64,000 nt of DNA from an uncultured Collinsella sp. (GCA_934668345.1 CAKUNE010000001.1:186001-250000), one strand, 5' to 3'; shown: positions 26,172 through 34,690, counted from the first letter of the stretch. A program made the numbers and translations. Notes: generated by a model not told the origin, from the sequence alone.

Positions 26172-26694
26172 AAAAACATGCTCCAAAACAACGATTCAGC
26201 AGCTCAAACGTAAAGGGCCAGACCGCACAGACGGCTCCGTCCCTAAGGCGCCGTAATCGTCCGACACGATTTTTGTAATGTCAAGACTGGAATCGACAAA
26301 GTGCCGCTTTATGATGTAGGTATTCCGCCCCCCGCGGAGCAACTGGGTGAACCGTCGCGTTTATTTAGGGAGCCCACACAGTCGTACCTAGTACAGGTAT
26401 CCTTCGTTGTTAAGGACGCTGGAACAGTCGATGAGGGCACCCACCTGTTTTAGGTGGGTTCATTTTCGTAACGTGGGGGGTGGTTTTCTTTTGTCGAAAA
26501 TCGCCATTACAGTCCATATGAATCCCCACCGGCATCCCGACGCCATCGACAACATCCCAATATCTGGTAAGCGCGTGATTATCGCTGCGCGCAATTCCAT
26601 GCACCCCCTTGGTCGAGTATCATGATTCGGCTATGCCCTTTGCGCATGGTGTTCTTCTGACCTTTCCCTTCGACGCTTGGCGGTTTTTAGATTC
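26172..26694. other. Long non-coding region with a probable 6S RNA
   Basis: More than 500 bases separate the radical-SAM gene from the glycosyltransferase gene. They contain a short GTCCC-loop palindrome near 26225 and the structured RNA candidate at 26321. No credible open frame was seen. Confidence 0.6.
26321..26470 (+). ncRNA. ssrS: Probable 6S RNA
   Basis: A TATGAT -10 box at 26310-26315 places a start near 26321. The following 150 bases show segments typical of Gram-positive 6S RNA as I recall them: GGGAGCCCACA in the middle, then GAGGGCACCCACCT. They end in a hairpin, CCCACCTGTTTTAGGTGGG, followed by TTCATTTT. 6S RNA mimics an open promoter and sequesters housekeeping RNA polymerase. 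I could not fold it or run a covariance model, so this is a pattern-based call. A different small RNA or attenuator is possible. Confidence 0.55.
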
Positions 26695-27894
26695 ATGGCT
26701 TCATCCCCGAGCTACATACCGTACCTATGCGTGGCAGCGGCGGCCTTTATCACGACCTTCCTCACGGTGCCCCTGGTCAAGCGCCTGGCAATTAAGCTCG
26801 ACGCCGTCGACTATCCTTCTAAGCGCCGCATCAACACCAAGCCCATCCCGCGTTTGGGCGGAACGGCGGTGTTTTTGGGCCTGGTCGTTGCCTGCATTGT
26901 GCAAATCCTAGGCACCTGGCACCTAGGCTGGCCGCCCGTCCTGGTGCCGCACCCGCGCCTTCACATTAGCTATCCCATGCTGGCGCTCTCCTTTACCGTC
27001 ATCTTTGCGACCGGCGCTATCGACGACGTCATCCAGCTCAAGCCCAAGCAAAAGCTGGCCGGACAGGTCCTCGCTGCGCTCATCGCCTGCGTGGGTGGCC
27101 TGCGCATCGGCGTCATCGTCAACCCGTTTGCCCCCGGCGAAATCATGCTCGGATGGCTCGCCTACCCCATCACCGTAGTCTACCTGGTGGCGTTCACCAA
27201 CATCATTAACCTCATCGACGGCCTCGACGGCTTGGCCACGGGCATCTGCGGCATCGCGTCGTTCACCATGTTTTCGATGGCCGTTCTCTCGGGCCGCATC
27301 GACGCCGCCGCGCTCTCCATTGCGCTCTTTGGCACCTGTCTGGCCTTTTTGCGCTACAACTTCAACCCCGCAAGCATCTTCTTGGGCGACTCGGGGTCGC
27401 TGCTTCTGGGCTTTGCGCTGGGCTCCATCTCGCTGCTCAACGTGAGCCGCACCGCCGCGCTCACCTCGCTTATCATTCCGCTCATCGTTGCCGGCGTGCC
27501 CATCATCGACACGTTTAGCGCCATCGTGCGCCGCAAGCGCGCCCACATTAGCATCGGGCAGGCCGACAAGGGCCACATCCACCACCGCCTGATCCAAGAA
27601 GGCTACAACCAAAAACAGGCTGTGCTGCTCATCTATGCCTGGTGCATCATGCTTTCGGCCGGCGCCGCCGCGATTAACCAGGTCGAGGTCCCCATGCGCG
27701 TGCTCATCTTTACCGTGCTCGCCATTGGCTCGGCGGCCTTTGCCAAACACCTGCACCTGTTTGAGCCCGTGCTGCGCCACCATTACAACAAGCGCACGCA
27801 CGAGGACGAGCTTGTCACCCCCGACGACCCCGCCTTTAAGCAGGAGGAGCAGGCGGCGGAAGAGCGTAAGGAAGAGCGGCACCACAGGCGCTAG
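26695..27894 (+). CDS. Polyprenyl-phosphate N-acetylhexosamine-1-phosphate transferase (WecA/TagO type)
   Basis: This roughly 400-residue polytopic enzyme of the MraY/WecA family transfers a sugar-1-phosphate from UDP-HexNAc to undecaprenyl phosphate, the first step of cell-wall polymer assembly. Motifs are RINTKPIPRLGG, FATGAIDDVIQLKPKQKL, the catalytic NIINLIDGLDGLATG, FLGDSGSLLLGF and HIHHRLIQEG. About ten membrane helices are followed by a charged tail (EEERKEERHHRR-like). ATG 26695 is preferred; TTG 26677 is possible, and no strong ribosome site marks either. It stands alone downstream of the 6S-like RNA. Confidence 0.92.
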   Translation: MASSPSYIPYLCVAAAAFITTFLTVPLVKRLAIKLDAVDYPSKRRINTKPIPRLGGTAVFLGLVVACIVQILGTWHLGWPPVLVPHPRLHISYPMLALSFTVIFATGAIDDVIQLKPKQKLAGQVLAALIACVGGLRIGVIVNPFAPGEIMLGWLAYPITVVYLVAFTNIINLIDGLDGLATGICGIASFTMFSMAVLSGRIDAAALSIALFGTCLAFLRYNFNPASIFLGDSGSLLLGFALGSISLLNVSRTAALTSLIIPLIVAGVPIIDTFSAIVRRKRAHISIGQADKGHIHHRLIQEGYNQKQAVLLIYAWCIMLSAGAAAINQVEVPMRVLIFTVLAIGSAAFAKHLHLFEPVLRHHYNKRTHEDELVTPDDPAFKQEEQAAEERKEERHHRR

Positions 27895-28055
27895 GGTTTG
27901 CTGCCGAGGATGTGGCCCATTAACGCTGGCCGCATCGCGCCCGTGCCGCAACTGCCGCATGGCACTCGCCTTACCAGCCCCTCATCCACTTACGCCCCAC
28001 CCCTTTCAATAAACGCGCTATCATCTTGACCAATTCACATACGTTAGGAGCAATC

Positions 28056-29105
28056 ATGCCAAACGAGAACAGCTACGAAGTCGCGCTGCAGAAGAGCAAC
28101 GCCATTCGCGAGGGCCTGGCCAAGACGCCCGAGAAGTTCACCATGCTCACCGGCGACCGCCCCACCGGCCGCCTGCACCTGGGCCACTACTTTGGCACCC
28201 TCAAGGGCCGTGTTGAGCTGCAGAACATGGGCGCCAAGACCAACGTGCTCATCGCCGACTACCAAGTCATCACTGACCGCGACACGACCGAGCACATCCA
28301 GGACAACGTGTACAACATGGTCATGGACTACCTTGCCTGCGGCATCGACCCCGACAAGACCATGATCTACGCGCACTCCGCTGTGCCCGCCGCCAACCAG
28401 CTCATGCTGCCGTTCCTGTCGCTGGTGTCCGAGGCCGAGCTGGCGCGCAACCCCACCGTCAAGGCCGAGATGGAGGCCTCGGGCCACGAGCTCACCGGCC
28501 TTCTGCTCACCTACCCGGTGCACCAGGCCTGCGACATCCTGTTCTGCAAGGGCAACGTGGTGCCCGTCGGTCGCGACCAGCTGCCGCACATCGAGCTCAC
28601 CCGCACCATCGCCCGCCGCTTTAACAACCGCTACGGCAAGGTGTTCCCCGAGGTCGACGCGTTGCTGTCCGAGACCCCGCTGCTGCCCGGCCTGGACGGT
28701 CGCAAGATGAGCAAGAGCTACGGCAACGCCATCAACATTTCGATGACCGCCGAGGAGACGGCCAAGCGCATCAAGAAGAGCCAGACCGACTCCGAGCGCA
28801 TGATCACGTTTGATCCCGAGAACCGCCCCGGCGTGTCCGGCCTGCTTTCGACGGCCGCCATTTGCACCGGCCGCTCCGAGGTCGAGATTGCCGAGGAGAT
28901 CGGCATGGGCGGCTCCGGCCAGCTCAAGAAGTACGTGACCGAGGCCGTCAATGAGTACTTCGCCCCGATCCGCGAGCGTCGTCAGCGCTACGAGAACGAC
29001 CTGGACTACGTGAAGGACGTGCTGCACGAGGGCAATCGTCGCGCCAACGAGATCGCCGAGCAGACCCTGGCCGAGGTTCAGGACGCCATGGGCATGGTGT
29101 ACTAG
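28056..29105 (+). CDS. trpS: Tryptophanyl-tRNA synthetase
   Basis: The 349-residue class I synthetase charges tRNA-Trp. The HIGH motif appears as GRLHLGHYFG near residue 40 and the KMSKS motif as GRKMSKSYGNAI. GDRPTGRLHLGH and LLTYPVHQACDILFCKG are typical of bacterial TrpRS. TTAGGAG precedes ATG 28056. No T-box leader or tryptophan-rich leader peptide was found in the 160 bases upstream. A perfect palindrome follows at 29159. Confidence 0.96.
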   Translation: MPNENSYEVALQKSNAIREGLAKTPEKFTMLTGDRPTGRLHLGHYFGTLKGRVELQNMGAKTNVLIADYQVITDRDTTEHIQDNVYNMVMDYLACGIDPDKTMIYAHSAVPAANQLMLPFLSLVSEAELARNPTVKAEMEASGHELTGLLLTYPVHQACDILFCKGNVVPVGRDQLPHIELTRTIARRFNNRYGKVFPEVDALLSETPLLPGLDGRKMSKSYGNAINISMTAEETAKRIKKSQTDSERMITFDPENRPGVSGLLSTAAICTGRSEVEIAEEIGMGGSGQLKKYVTEAVNEYFAPIRERRQRYENDLDYVKDVLHEGNRRANEIAEQTLAEVQDAMGMVY

Positions 29106-29158
29106 GCAAAGCACCTTCGCACAACATAGACGGTGAGGTTGAATCCTCCCCCGAAACA

Positions 29159-29200
29159 GGAACAGGCCCGCTGGCAGTTAGTTGCCAGCGGGCCTGTTCC
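29159..29200. terminator. Perfect 18-base palindrome after trpS
   Basis: GGAACAGGCCCGCTGGCA pairs without mismatch with its complement after a six-base loop (GTTAGT). There is no T tract, so it may stop transcription through stem strength or be another palindromic repeat. Confidence 0.65.
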
Positions 29201-29380
29201 CGAAGTACACCGTTGAATCGCACAGAGGGGAGGAATGCGAATCAAACTCAACAGGGCAGGTTTTTTCATCGCCTATTACCTGCTCCGTTGCTGAAAACAA
29301 TATAGTTCACCGTAGTTTACTTTTAGTTGTCAAATTGCCCCGCCACATTGTCTCCATAAGTTAACCCCGGCAAACCCGCG

Positions 29381-29425
29381 CCAAACCCACCACAAAGGGG
29401 ACAGGCACCTTTGTGGTGGTTTTGG
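29381..29425. repeat. REP-like repeat, ACCACCACAAAGG family, copy 1
   Basis: Eighteen-base arms (one mismatch) flank GGACAGGCA, 12 bases past the MGMT-family stop codon. Orientation is opposite to copy 2. Confidence 0.87.
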
Positions 29426-29436
29426 CGATCCGGCCG

Positions 29437-29757
29437 CTAGAGCCCCGCCGGCCAGCGGCAGACAGCAAGGTCGACGTGCGTGGGGTCAGCAAACGTCACG
29501 CCCTCCCCCAGCAGAAGCTCACGTTGAGCATCGGGGCCGCCAAACGCAAAGCCCTCGCAGATGTGCCCATCGGCAAACACCACACGATGGCAGGGAATCT
29601 GGCCGGGGCGCGGATTGCTGTGCAGCGCATAGCCCACGTAGCGCGCGCTGCGCGGACGACCGGCGAGCAGCGCCACCTGGCCGTAGGTGGCGACCATCCC
29701 TTCGGGAATCTGCTCGACCACCTCGTATACCTGCTCAAAAAAGCCTTCGGTTGCCAT
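29437..29757 (-). CDS. MGMT-family alkylguanine methyltransferase, short form
   Basis: This 106-residue protein is only the DNA-binding/active-site domain of O6-alkylguanine-DNA methyltransferase. It has IPEGMVATYGQVALLAG, RYVGYALHSNP and the active-site PCHRVV with Cys56. Because the cysteine is kept, it may repair alkylated DNA directly, unlike the Cys-less alkyltransferase-like proteins of similar length. Full-length Ada/Ogt proteins are longer (about 170 residues). AAAGGAG precedes ATG 29757. The gene is bracketed by REP-like palindromes in opposite orientation (29381 and 29787). Confidence 0.88.
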   Translation of the reverse strand: MATEGFFEQVYEVVEQIPEGMVATYGQVALLAGRPRSARYVGYALHSNPRPGQIPCHRVVFADGHICEGFAFGGPDAQRELLLGEGVTFADPTHVDLAVCRWPAGL

Positions 29758-29786
29758 CGTGCGCTCCTTTCCTCGCGGAAAAGCAT

Positions 29787-29825
29787 AAACCACCACAAAG
29801 GTGCCTGTCCCCTTTGTGGTGGTTT
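29787..29825. repeat. REP-like repeat, ACCACCACAAAGG family, copy 2
   Basis: AAACCACCACAAAGG and CCTTTGTGGTGGTTT flank TGCCTGTCC. It is inverted relative to copy 1 and lies 12 bases past the DegV-family stop codon. Confidence 0.87.
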
Positions 29826-29837
29826 TTACCAGGCGAA

Positions 29838-30692
29838 CTAATTGGTGGGCTGGAAGAAGGCTACGGCTACGGCGCCAGGGCCCACATGGGTGCCGATAGT
29901 GGCGCCGATGGTGTGGACGGGCAGCTCACTCTCGGTGTGACCGGACCACAGAGCCGAGCTGTCCTCGATATATTTCTTGAGCACGGCATCCGAAAGACCC
30001 GTGTAGCCGAGCGCCAGCGGCATGGAGAAGTCGACGCCGCCCGCCTTCTCGACCTTCTGGTTGAGCAAGTTGCGGCCGTTCTTGGAACCGCGCGCCTTAC
30101 CCAGCTGCACGATGAGGCCATCCTCGGCGGCCACAACCGGCTTCACGTTGAGGAGCGTACCCACAGCGCCCGCCGCTGCAGACAGGCGGCCACCACGCAC
30201 CAGGTACTCCAGCGTCTCGAGCAGGCCTATGACGACGACGCGGTCACGAACGGCCTCGACGGCTGCCGCGATCTGTGCAGCGCTCTGGCCCTCGTCCACC
30301 AGGCGCAGCGCATACTCGACCAGCACGCGCTCGCCCAGGGTCACATTGTTGCTGTCCACGACGAACACGTCGCCACCCGGCATCTCGGCAAGGGCCGTGC
30401 GCGCGCTCTGGTTGGTGCCCGAAAGCTTGGCGCCCACGGTAATAATCACCGCCTCATCGCCGGCCTCGCGCGCCTCGGCAATCGCCTGCGAAAAGGCGTA
30501 CGGGTTGACCTGACCGGTCTTAGGCAGCTCGTCGCGCTCGACGAGCATCTCGTAAAAGCGCTGGTGATCGATGTCGACGCCATCCATGTACACGTCGGTG
30601 CCAAAGCTGACGGACAGCGGCAGGACATGCAAAGCAGGGTGCTCCGCCGGCGACATATCGCTCGCGGAATCGGTAATAATGCGGACGGACAT
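29838..30692 (-). CDS. DegV-family fatty-acid-binding protein (FakB-like)
   Basis: The 284-residue protein is a DegV-fold lipid binder. VRIITDSASDMSP at the N-terminus, TVGAKLSGTNQSARTA and the LETLEYLVRGGRLS segment are family hallmarks. FakB proteins present exogenous fatty acids to the kinase FakA for phosphorylation. No fakA is visible nearby. GAAAGGA precedes ATG 30692. A MarR-family regulator gene lies 134 bases upstream on the same strand. By analogy with FabT, which controls lipid genes, a regulatory link is possible but unproven. Confidence 0.9.
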   Translation of the reverse strand: MSVRIITDSASDMSPAEHPALHVLPLSVSFGTDVYMDGVDIDHQRFYEMLVERDELPKTGQVNPYAFSQAIAEAREAGDEAVIITVGAKLSGTNQSARTALAEMPGGDVFVVDSNNVTLGERVLVEYALRLVDEGQSAAQIAAAVEAVRDRVVVIGLLETLEYLVRGGRLSAAAGAVGTLLNVKPVVAAEDGLIVQLGKARGSKNGRNLLNQKVEKAGGVDFSMPLALGYTGLSDAVLKKYIEDSSALWSGHTESELPVHTIGATIGTHVGPGAVAVAFFQPTN

Positions 30693-30826
30693 AGCGAATC
30701 CTTTCTTGCGCCGACCAGCCTCGGGCCATGCGGCGCTGATTTTTCGACAAAAGAGCCCCAGCACGGCACGCATGCTCAAAAAAGGGACTGTGCAGTTGTT
30801 AGTTGAATTGGTTGAGCCTAGCTGCC

Positions 30827-31276
30827 CTAGATCTCACGCAGGGTATTGAGAATCGTGCGCAGCGACGCATACATCTGCTCACGCTGCTCCACGCCCATGG
30901 CTTTACCGGTGGTGTCGAGCACCTCGCGAATGACGCGATCGGCCTCGCTCATGCTCTCGCCGCCGAGGGCGGTCAAGCGCACCGGGGCACGGTACTTGAC
31001 GGCGGCATCGCCCGAGTCGTCGACCTCGACGTAGCCACCCTCCTCCAGGTGAGCCAGCGTACGCGAAACGGCGGCACGGGTCACGCCGGCCATGCGGGCA
31101 AGGTCAGCACCAGTCAGACCGTCCTTGCTGCGCTCAAGATAGTACAGGCACATAACGTCGGAGCCCTTGAGGCCCAGCCTTGCGCCCTCGGATGTCTTAA
31201 TGCGCTGGATCTCCTTGTAGAGCCCGCTGATCAGTCCGACAAAGTCCTCGAAACGTGTCTCGTCGTTCTGCTGCAT
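30827..31276 (-). CDS. MarR-family transcriptional regulator
   Basis: This 149-residue winged helix-turn-helix protein has the recognition part LTGADLARMAGVTRAAVSRTLAHLEEGGYVEVDD (about residues 54-87) and a beta wing with KYRAPVRLTALG. Helices at both ends (RFEDFVGLISGLYKEIQRI and the C-terminal segment) would form the dimer interface. It represses or activates in response to an unknown ligand. It is upstream of and co-oriented with the DegV-family gene, which could be a target. I found no clear operator palindrome in its upstream region. Confidence 0.88.
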   Translation of the reverse strand: MQQNDETRFEDFVGLISGLYKEIQRIKTSEGARLGLKGSDVMCLYYLERSKDGLTGADLARMAGVTRAAVSRTLAHLEEGGYVEVDDSGDAAVKYRAPVRLTALGGESMSEADRVIREVLDTTGKAMGVEQREQMYASLRTILNTLREI

Positions 31277-31379
31277 GGGAGACGACCGCCTTTCGCTTGC
31301 ATGATGCTAACGGGTAAACATCTTAGCCGCACAAGGCAACACCCATACCCAAATATCCCATTTGTTAACCCATCAACAT

Positions 31380-31421
31380 AAAAACCACCACAAAGGGGAC
31401 AGGCGCCTTTGTGGTGGTTTG
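31380..31421. repeat. REP-like repeat, ACCACCACAAAGG family, copy 3
   Basis: Arms flank GGGACAGGCG, 26 bases past the B3/B4-domain gene's stop codon. Confidence 0.87.
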
Positions 31422-31446
31422 GGGCATCAATAGGTTCTAGGCGTCG

Positions 31447-32166
31447 CTACAGCTCCGCGCAAGGATTGTCGCGGGTCACAAGCGTCTTAACGACAACCGT
31501 CGCTCCCAGATAGCGCTCGAGCAGCTCGGCTAAGCGATCGATCGCGGCCTGGCAATCCCCCATCCGCTCGGGCTCCACGCACTCAATCGCCAGGAACGCA
31601 TCGGCCGAATCGTCGGACAGCGCCGTGCGAACGCCGTCGCGCCAGTTCCAGCAGCGGCACACGGCGCCCGTGTCATCAATGTAGGCGAGCTCGCCGGGAA
31701 GCGTCGGGTCATCTGTCTCCTCGCCAAGCGGCAGAAACGCATCGCCACCGTCGGTCACCGCCAACCGCAGATCGCCCTCGATAGCATGTAGGTCCTCGCC
31801 GCCAACGGGCAGCGCGTAGGTCAGCGACACCGTGTTGTAGATGTCCACCGCGGGCGTAATGTGGCCCACCGGTTTGCCCTTGAGCACGCGCTTGAGCAAG
31901 TTCTCGATCGAGCAGCGGGCGCCCTTTTTGGTCTTGAACAGCCGATAAGCCTCGCGCCATGCCTTGACCGGTGCGTTCTCGCTGATAGTATCGCTGGTCA
32001 GATGACGCTCCGCGTCGATATTGGCGCGGTCGAGCAACGCCGCAATCGCATCCACGTCCTCTTGAGGAATCTGAGCCGCGGGCTTCATGCCCTTTACGAC
32101 CACAACACCGATAGCCGCCTGCGGAAATAGCTCCCAAAACGAATCCTCGGCAATAAAGCTCTTCAT
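31447..32166 (-). CDS. B3/B4 tRNA-binding domain protein
   Basis: The 239-residue protein resembles the stand-alone B3/B4 domain of phenylalanyl-tRNA synthetase beta chains. Marks are EAYRLFKTKKGARCSIENLLKRVLKGKP, VDIYNTVSLTYALPVGGEDLHAIEGDLRLAV and the acidic-rich RCWNWRDGVRTALSDDSADAFLAIE. Such proteins are proposed to edit or bind mischarged tRNAs, but their role is largely unproven. AAGGGAGAG before ATG 32166 sets the start; ATG 32181 would lack a good site. It lies on the same strand as pckA, about 230 bases downstream of it. Confidence 0.85.
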   Translation of the reverse strand: MKSFIAEDSFWELFPQAAIGVVVVKGMKPAAQIPQEDVDAIAALLDRANIDAERHLTSDTISENAPVKAWREAYRLFKTKKGARCSIENLLKRVLKGKPVGHITPAVDIYNTVSLTYALPVGGEDLHAIEGDLRLAVTDGGDAFLPLGEETDDPTLPGELAYIDDTGAVCRCWNWRDGVRTALSDDSADAFLAIECVEPERMGDCQAAIDRLAELLERYLGATVVVKTLVTRDNPCAEL

Positions 32167-32337
32167 GCGCTCTCCCTTCATCGTGCGCGCCCGAGCGAGG
32201 GCGCCTAAACAAAAAGCGCCCTTACGACGGCCACCTTCAAAGTCCTACGGTGCCGCCACAAGAGCGCTTACGCTGCCCCCATCCGGAGAAGGGGGCAATA
32301 TGTCAGGCGTATTGTAACCCGAGTCATCCGCGCGAGT

Positions 32338-32377
32338 AAAACCACCACAAAGGCGCTGTCCCCTTTATGGTGGTTTT
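32338..32377. repeat. REP-like repeat, ACCACCACAAAGG family, copy 4
   Basis: Arms (one mismatch, TTTATGG) flank GCTGTCC, 15 bases past the pckA stop codon. Confidence 0.85.
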
Positions 32378-32392
32378 GGGTCTGAAGCAACG

Positions 32393-34063
32393 CTAGTGTC
32401 GGAGTCCCAACAAGCCGCGGCCGCGATGACGGGCGTCGGCGTGCACCTGAGCGTGCGGACCGGCGGCCTTGACGGACTCGGGCAGGTGCGAGTACTTCTT
32501 CTCGAAGTTCTCCTCGAACATCACGGCCAGGTTGTGCGCCGCCTCGTCGTAGCGCGCGGTGCTCTGCCAGTACTGGCGCGGCACCAGGATGCCGTCGGGC
32601 ACACCGTGGCACGTCGTGGGAATGTCGACGTTAAAGATATCGTCGTGGACGAACTCGCTGTCCTCGATGGTGCCGTCGAGGGCGCGCGCGACCAGGGCGC
32701 GCGTGTAGGCCAGCTCAATGCGATGGCCAACGCCGTAGCCGCCGCCGATCCAGCCGGTGTTGACCAGATAGACGCGGGTGCGGCCGTCGGCGATGCGCTC
32801 ACCGAGCATCTTGGCATAGACCATGGGGTCGAGCGGCATAAACGGCTCGCCAAACAGCGAAGAGAACGTGGGCGTGGGCTCGGTGACGCCGACCTCGGTG
32901 CCGGGGATCTTGGCCGTAAAGCCCGTCACAAAGTGGTACATGGCGGCATCGGCCGTCAGGCGTGAGATGGGCGGCAGCACGCCAAAGGCGTCGCAGGTCA
33001 GGAAGAGCACGACGCTTGGAGTGGTGCCCATGCCCTTGGTCCACGCGTTGGGAATGTGCTCCACAGGGTATGCCACGCGCGTGTTGTGCGTGATCGAGAC
33101 GTCGTCGTAGTTGGGCTTGCGGTTCTCGTCGAGCACCACGTTTTCGCAGATCGCGCCAAAGCGGACAGCGTTGAAGATCTCAGGCTCGTGGAACGCGTCC
33201 AGGCCCTCGCATTTGGCGTAGCAGCCACCCTCGATGTTGAAGATGCCCATGTCAGACCAACCGTGCTCGTCGTCGCCGATCAGTAGGCGCGTGGGGTTGG
33301 CCGAAAGCGTGGTCTTGCCGGTGCCGGACAGGCCAAAGAACACGGCGGTCTCGTGCGTGACGGGATCCATGCTGGCCGAGCAGTGCATGGGCAGCACGTC
33401 GTCCTCGACGGGCAGCAGGTAGTTCATGACGCTGAAGATCGACTTTTTGATCTCGCCGGAGTAGCCGGTGCCCGCGACCAGGATCACACGCTCTTGGAAG
33501 TTTATGACCACAGCAGCACTGGAGTTGAGCCCCTTGATGGCGGGGTCGCACTGGTAGCCGGGGGCTGCGAGCACGCAAAAATCCGGCTCGCCGGTTCGCG
33601 CGATTTCGCGGGCAAGCGGGCGCGCGAGCATCTGCTTAATAAAGAGTGCCTGGCTGGCACGCTCGCAGGCGACGAGCAGGCGGCGCGTGTGATTGCGGTC
33701 GGCGCCGGCCATGCCGCGAGTGACGAACACATCGCGCTCGTTGAGGTAGTCGACGATGCCAGCCTTAATGGCCTCGTAGCTCTCGACGGACAGCGGTCGG
33801 TTGACGGCGCCCCAGGCGATCTTATCGTGCACGTCGGGCGTGTCGACGATAAAGCGGTCGTTGGGCGAACGACCGGTGCGCTCCCCCGTCTCGATCACGA
33901 GCGCGCCGTTGGAGGCCATGCAGCCCTCTTCGCGGCGGATGGCATACTCGACGAGCTCGGCCGCCGGCAGGTCGACCAGCAGGCGGGGCTGGTTCTCGGC
34001 GGGATCTTCGACCAACGTAAGACCAAAGTTGGACAGTACTTCTGCAGGGGTAACACCAGGCAT
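32393..34063 (-). CDS. pckA: Phosphoenolpyruvate carboxykinase (ATP)
   Basis: The 556-residue enzyme interconverts oxaloacetate and PEP with ATP/ADP. Motifs are RSPNDRFIV, the kinase-1a loop FFGLSGTGKTTLSANP (about residues 240-255), the kinase-2 and metal site LLIGDDEHGW, EGGCYAKCEGL, and YLVNTGWIGGGYGVGHRI with the adenine-site residues. In anaerobes it often runs in the PEP-carboxylating direction during mixed-acid fermentation. AAAGGAGG precedes ATG 34063. The last 15 residues (DARHRGRGLLGLRH) are basic and look like read-through into low-constraint sequence. Confidence 0.97.
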   Translation of the reverse strand: MPGVTPAEVLSNFGLTLVEDPAENQPRLLVDLPAAELVEYAIRREEGCMASNGALVIETGERTGRSPNDRFIVDTPDVHDKIAWGAVNRPLSVESYEAIKAGIVDYLNERDVFVTRGMAGADRNHTRRLLVACERASQALFIKQMLARPLAREIARTGEPDFCVLAAPGYQCDPAIKGLNSSAAVVINFQERVILVAGTGYSGEIKKSIFSVMNYLLPVEDDVLPMHCSASMDPVTHETAVFFGLSGTGKTTLSANPTRLLIGDDEHGWSDMGIFNIEGGCYAKCEGLDAFHEPEIFNAVRFGAICENVVLDENRKPNYDDVSITHNTRVAYPVEHIPNAWTKGMGTTPSVVLFLTCDAFGVLPPISRLTADAAMYHFVTGFTAKIPGTEVGVTEPTPTFSSLFGEPFMPLDPMVYAKMLGERIADGRTRVYLVNTGWIGGGYGVGHRIELAYTRALVARALDGTIEDSEFVHDDIFNVDIPTTCHGVPDGILVPRQYWQSTARYDEAAHNLAVMFEENFEKKYSHLPESVKAAGPHAQVHADARHRGRGLLGLRH

Positions 34064-34206
34064 GGGGCCTCCTTTAAAAGCGCGTCACGCGGGCGCGCGC
34101 TTTACTCACGTAGAGTTCGTTGTACCCGAAGTGCAAAAACGTTTTTGCGGCAAATACAGAGCATCCCGCCCAACGGTCAAAAATCGCAGGTAAGCGTAAC
34201 TCGGCC

Positions 34207-34350
34207 TAGTCATTGGGGACGTTCTTAAACGACTAGTCGCTGGGGACGCTCTTGCGCGCGATCGGCCGCAAGGGAGTGTCCCAAAGTGCCGGCATCTAGG
34301 GACGTTCCTAAAGTGCCGGCACAATAGGAACGTCCCCAAGTGCCGGGTTG
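34207..34350. repeat. Cluster of REP-like units (GACTAGTC and AAGTGCCGG types)
   Basis: At least four units in tandem share GGGACG or CGTCCC cores: GGGGACGTTC with GACTAGTC arms, and then three units with AAGTGCCGGC-type arms around GGGACGTTCC or AACGTCCCC. This looks like a BIME-type array. Confidence 0.75.
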
Positions 34351-34369
34351 GGCTGTTTTTGATGACCAG

Positions 34370-34618
34370 CCGAAAGACCGTGGTCAAAAAATGGCAAATA
34401 TGAGTACTGTTGCCATTATTGTTACATTTATTTTGCATAAAAAAGAGGCTCCTAATGAGATTAATTCGCATCAGGAGCCTCTTTTATTGAACATTTGGGG
34501 AACTATAACGGTTCTCAAGTTCGAAACAAGCGTCAAATGGCCTGTAAAAAGATCGAAATCGCTGCTACTAATTAGGTAGCAGTACTCATTTTTGCCATTT
34601 TTTGACCACGACCATTTC
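34370..34618. mobile_element. MITE-like element with about 35-base inverted repeats
   Basis: The left arm at 34378 (GTGGTCAAAAAATGGCAAA...) and the right arm ending at 34611 match as reverse complements in roughly 31 of 35 positions. The interior is strikingly AT-rich for this genome and contains a terminator-like hairpin at 34441. No transposase is encoded. Confidence 0.65.
34441..34490. terminator. Terminator-like hairpin inside the MITE-like element
   Basis: AAAGAGGCTCCT pairs with AGGAGCCTCTTTT, with A residues before and T residues after, so it could act in both directions. Confidence 0.7.
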
Positions 34619-34665
34619 CAGACGCCCTATCAAAAGGCTCCGAACGGCCTCAAACAGACAAAACA

Positions 34666-34690
34666 GAAGACTGTCCCCAACGACTAATCC
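34666..34690. repeat. Partial REP-like unit at the lactate permease stop codon
   Basis: GACTGTCCCCAACGACTA matches half of the GACTAGTC-type unit. It abuts the lctP-like stop codon. Confidence 0.45.

Larger units (their letters stand above)
34064..34689. other. Non-coding repeat-rich region between pckA and lactate permease gene
   Basis: Some 625 bases hold the pckA promoter region, a cluster of REP-like units (34207-34350), a large inverted-repeat element (34370-34618) and a partial REP unit (34666). A 79-codon frame here lies across the repeats and is not supported. Confidence 0.75.

Noticed and set aside
27895..28055. T-box or tryptophan leader upstream of trpS
   Set aside because: No specifier loop, T-box consensus or Trp-rich leader was seen in these 160 bases.
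29381..32377. Spaced repeats that might suggest a CRISPR array
   Set aside because: The copies are separated by whole genes, occur in both orientations and are palindromic; they are REP-like, not CRISPR.
34340..34579. 79-codon open frame inside the MITE-like element
   Set aside because: It crosses inverted repeats and a terminator hairpin, and has no ribosome site.
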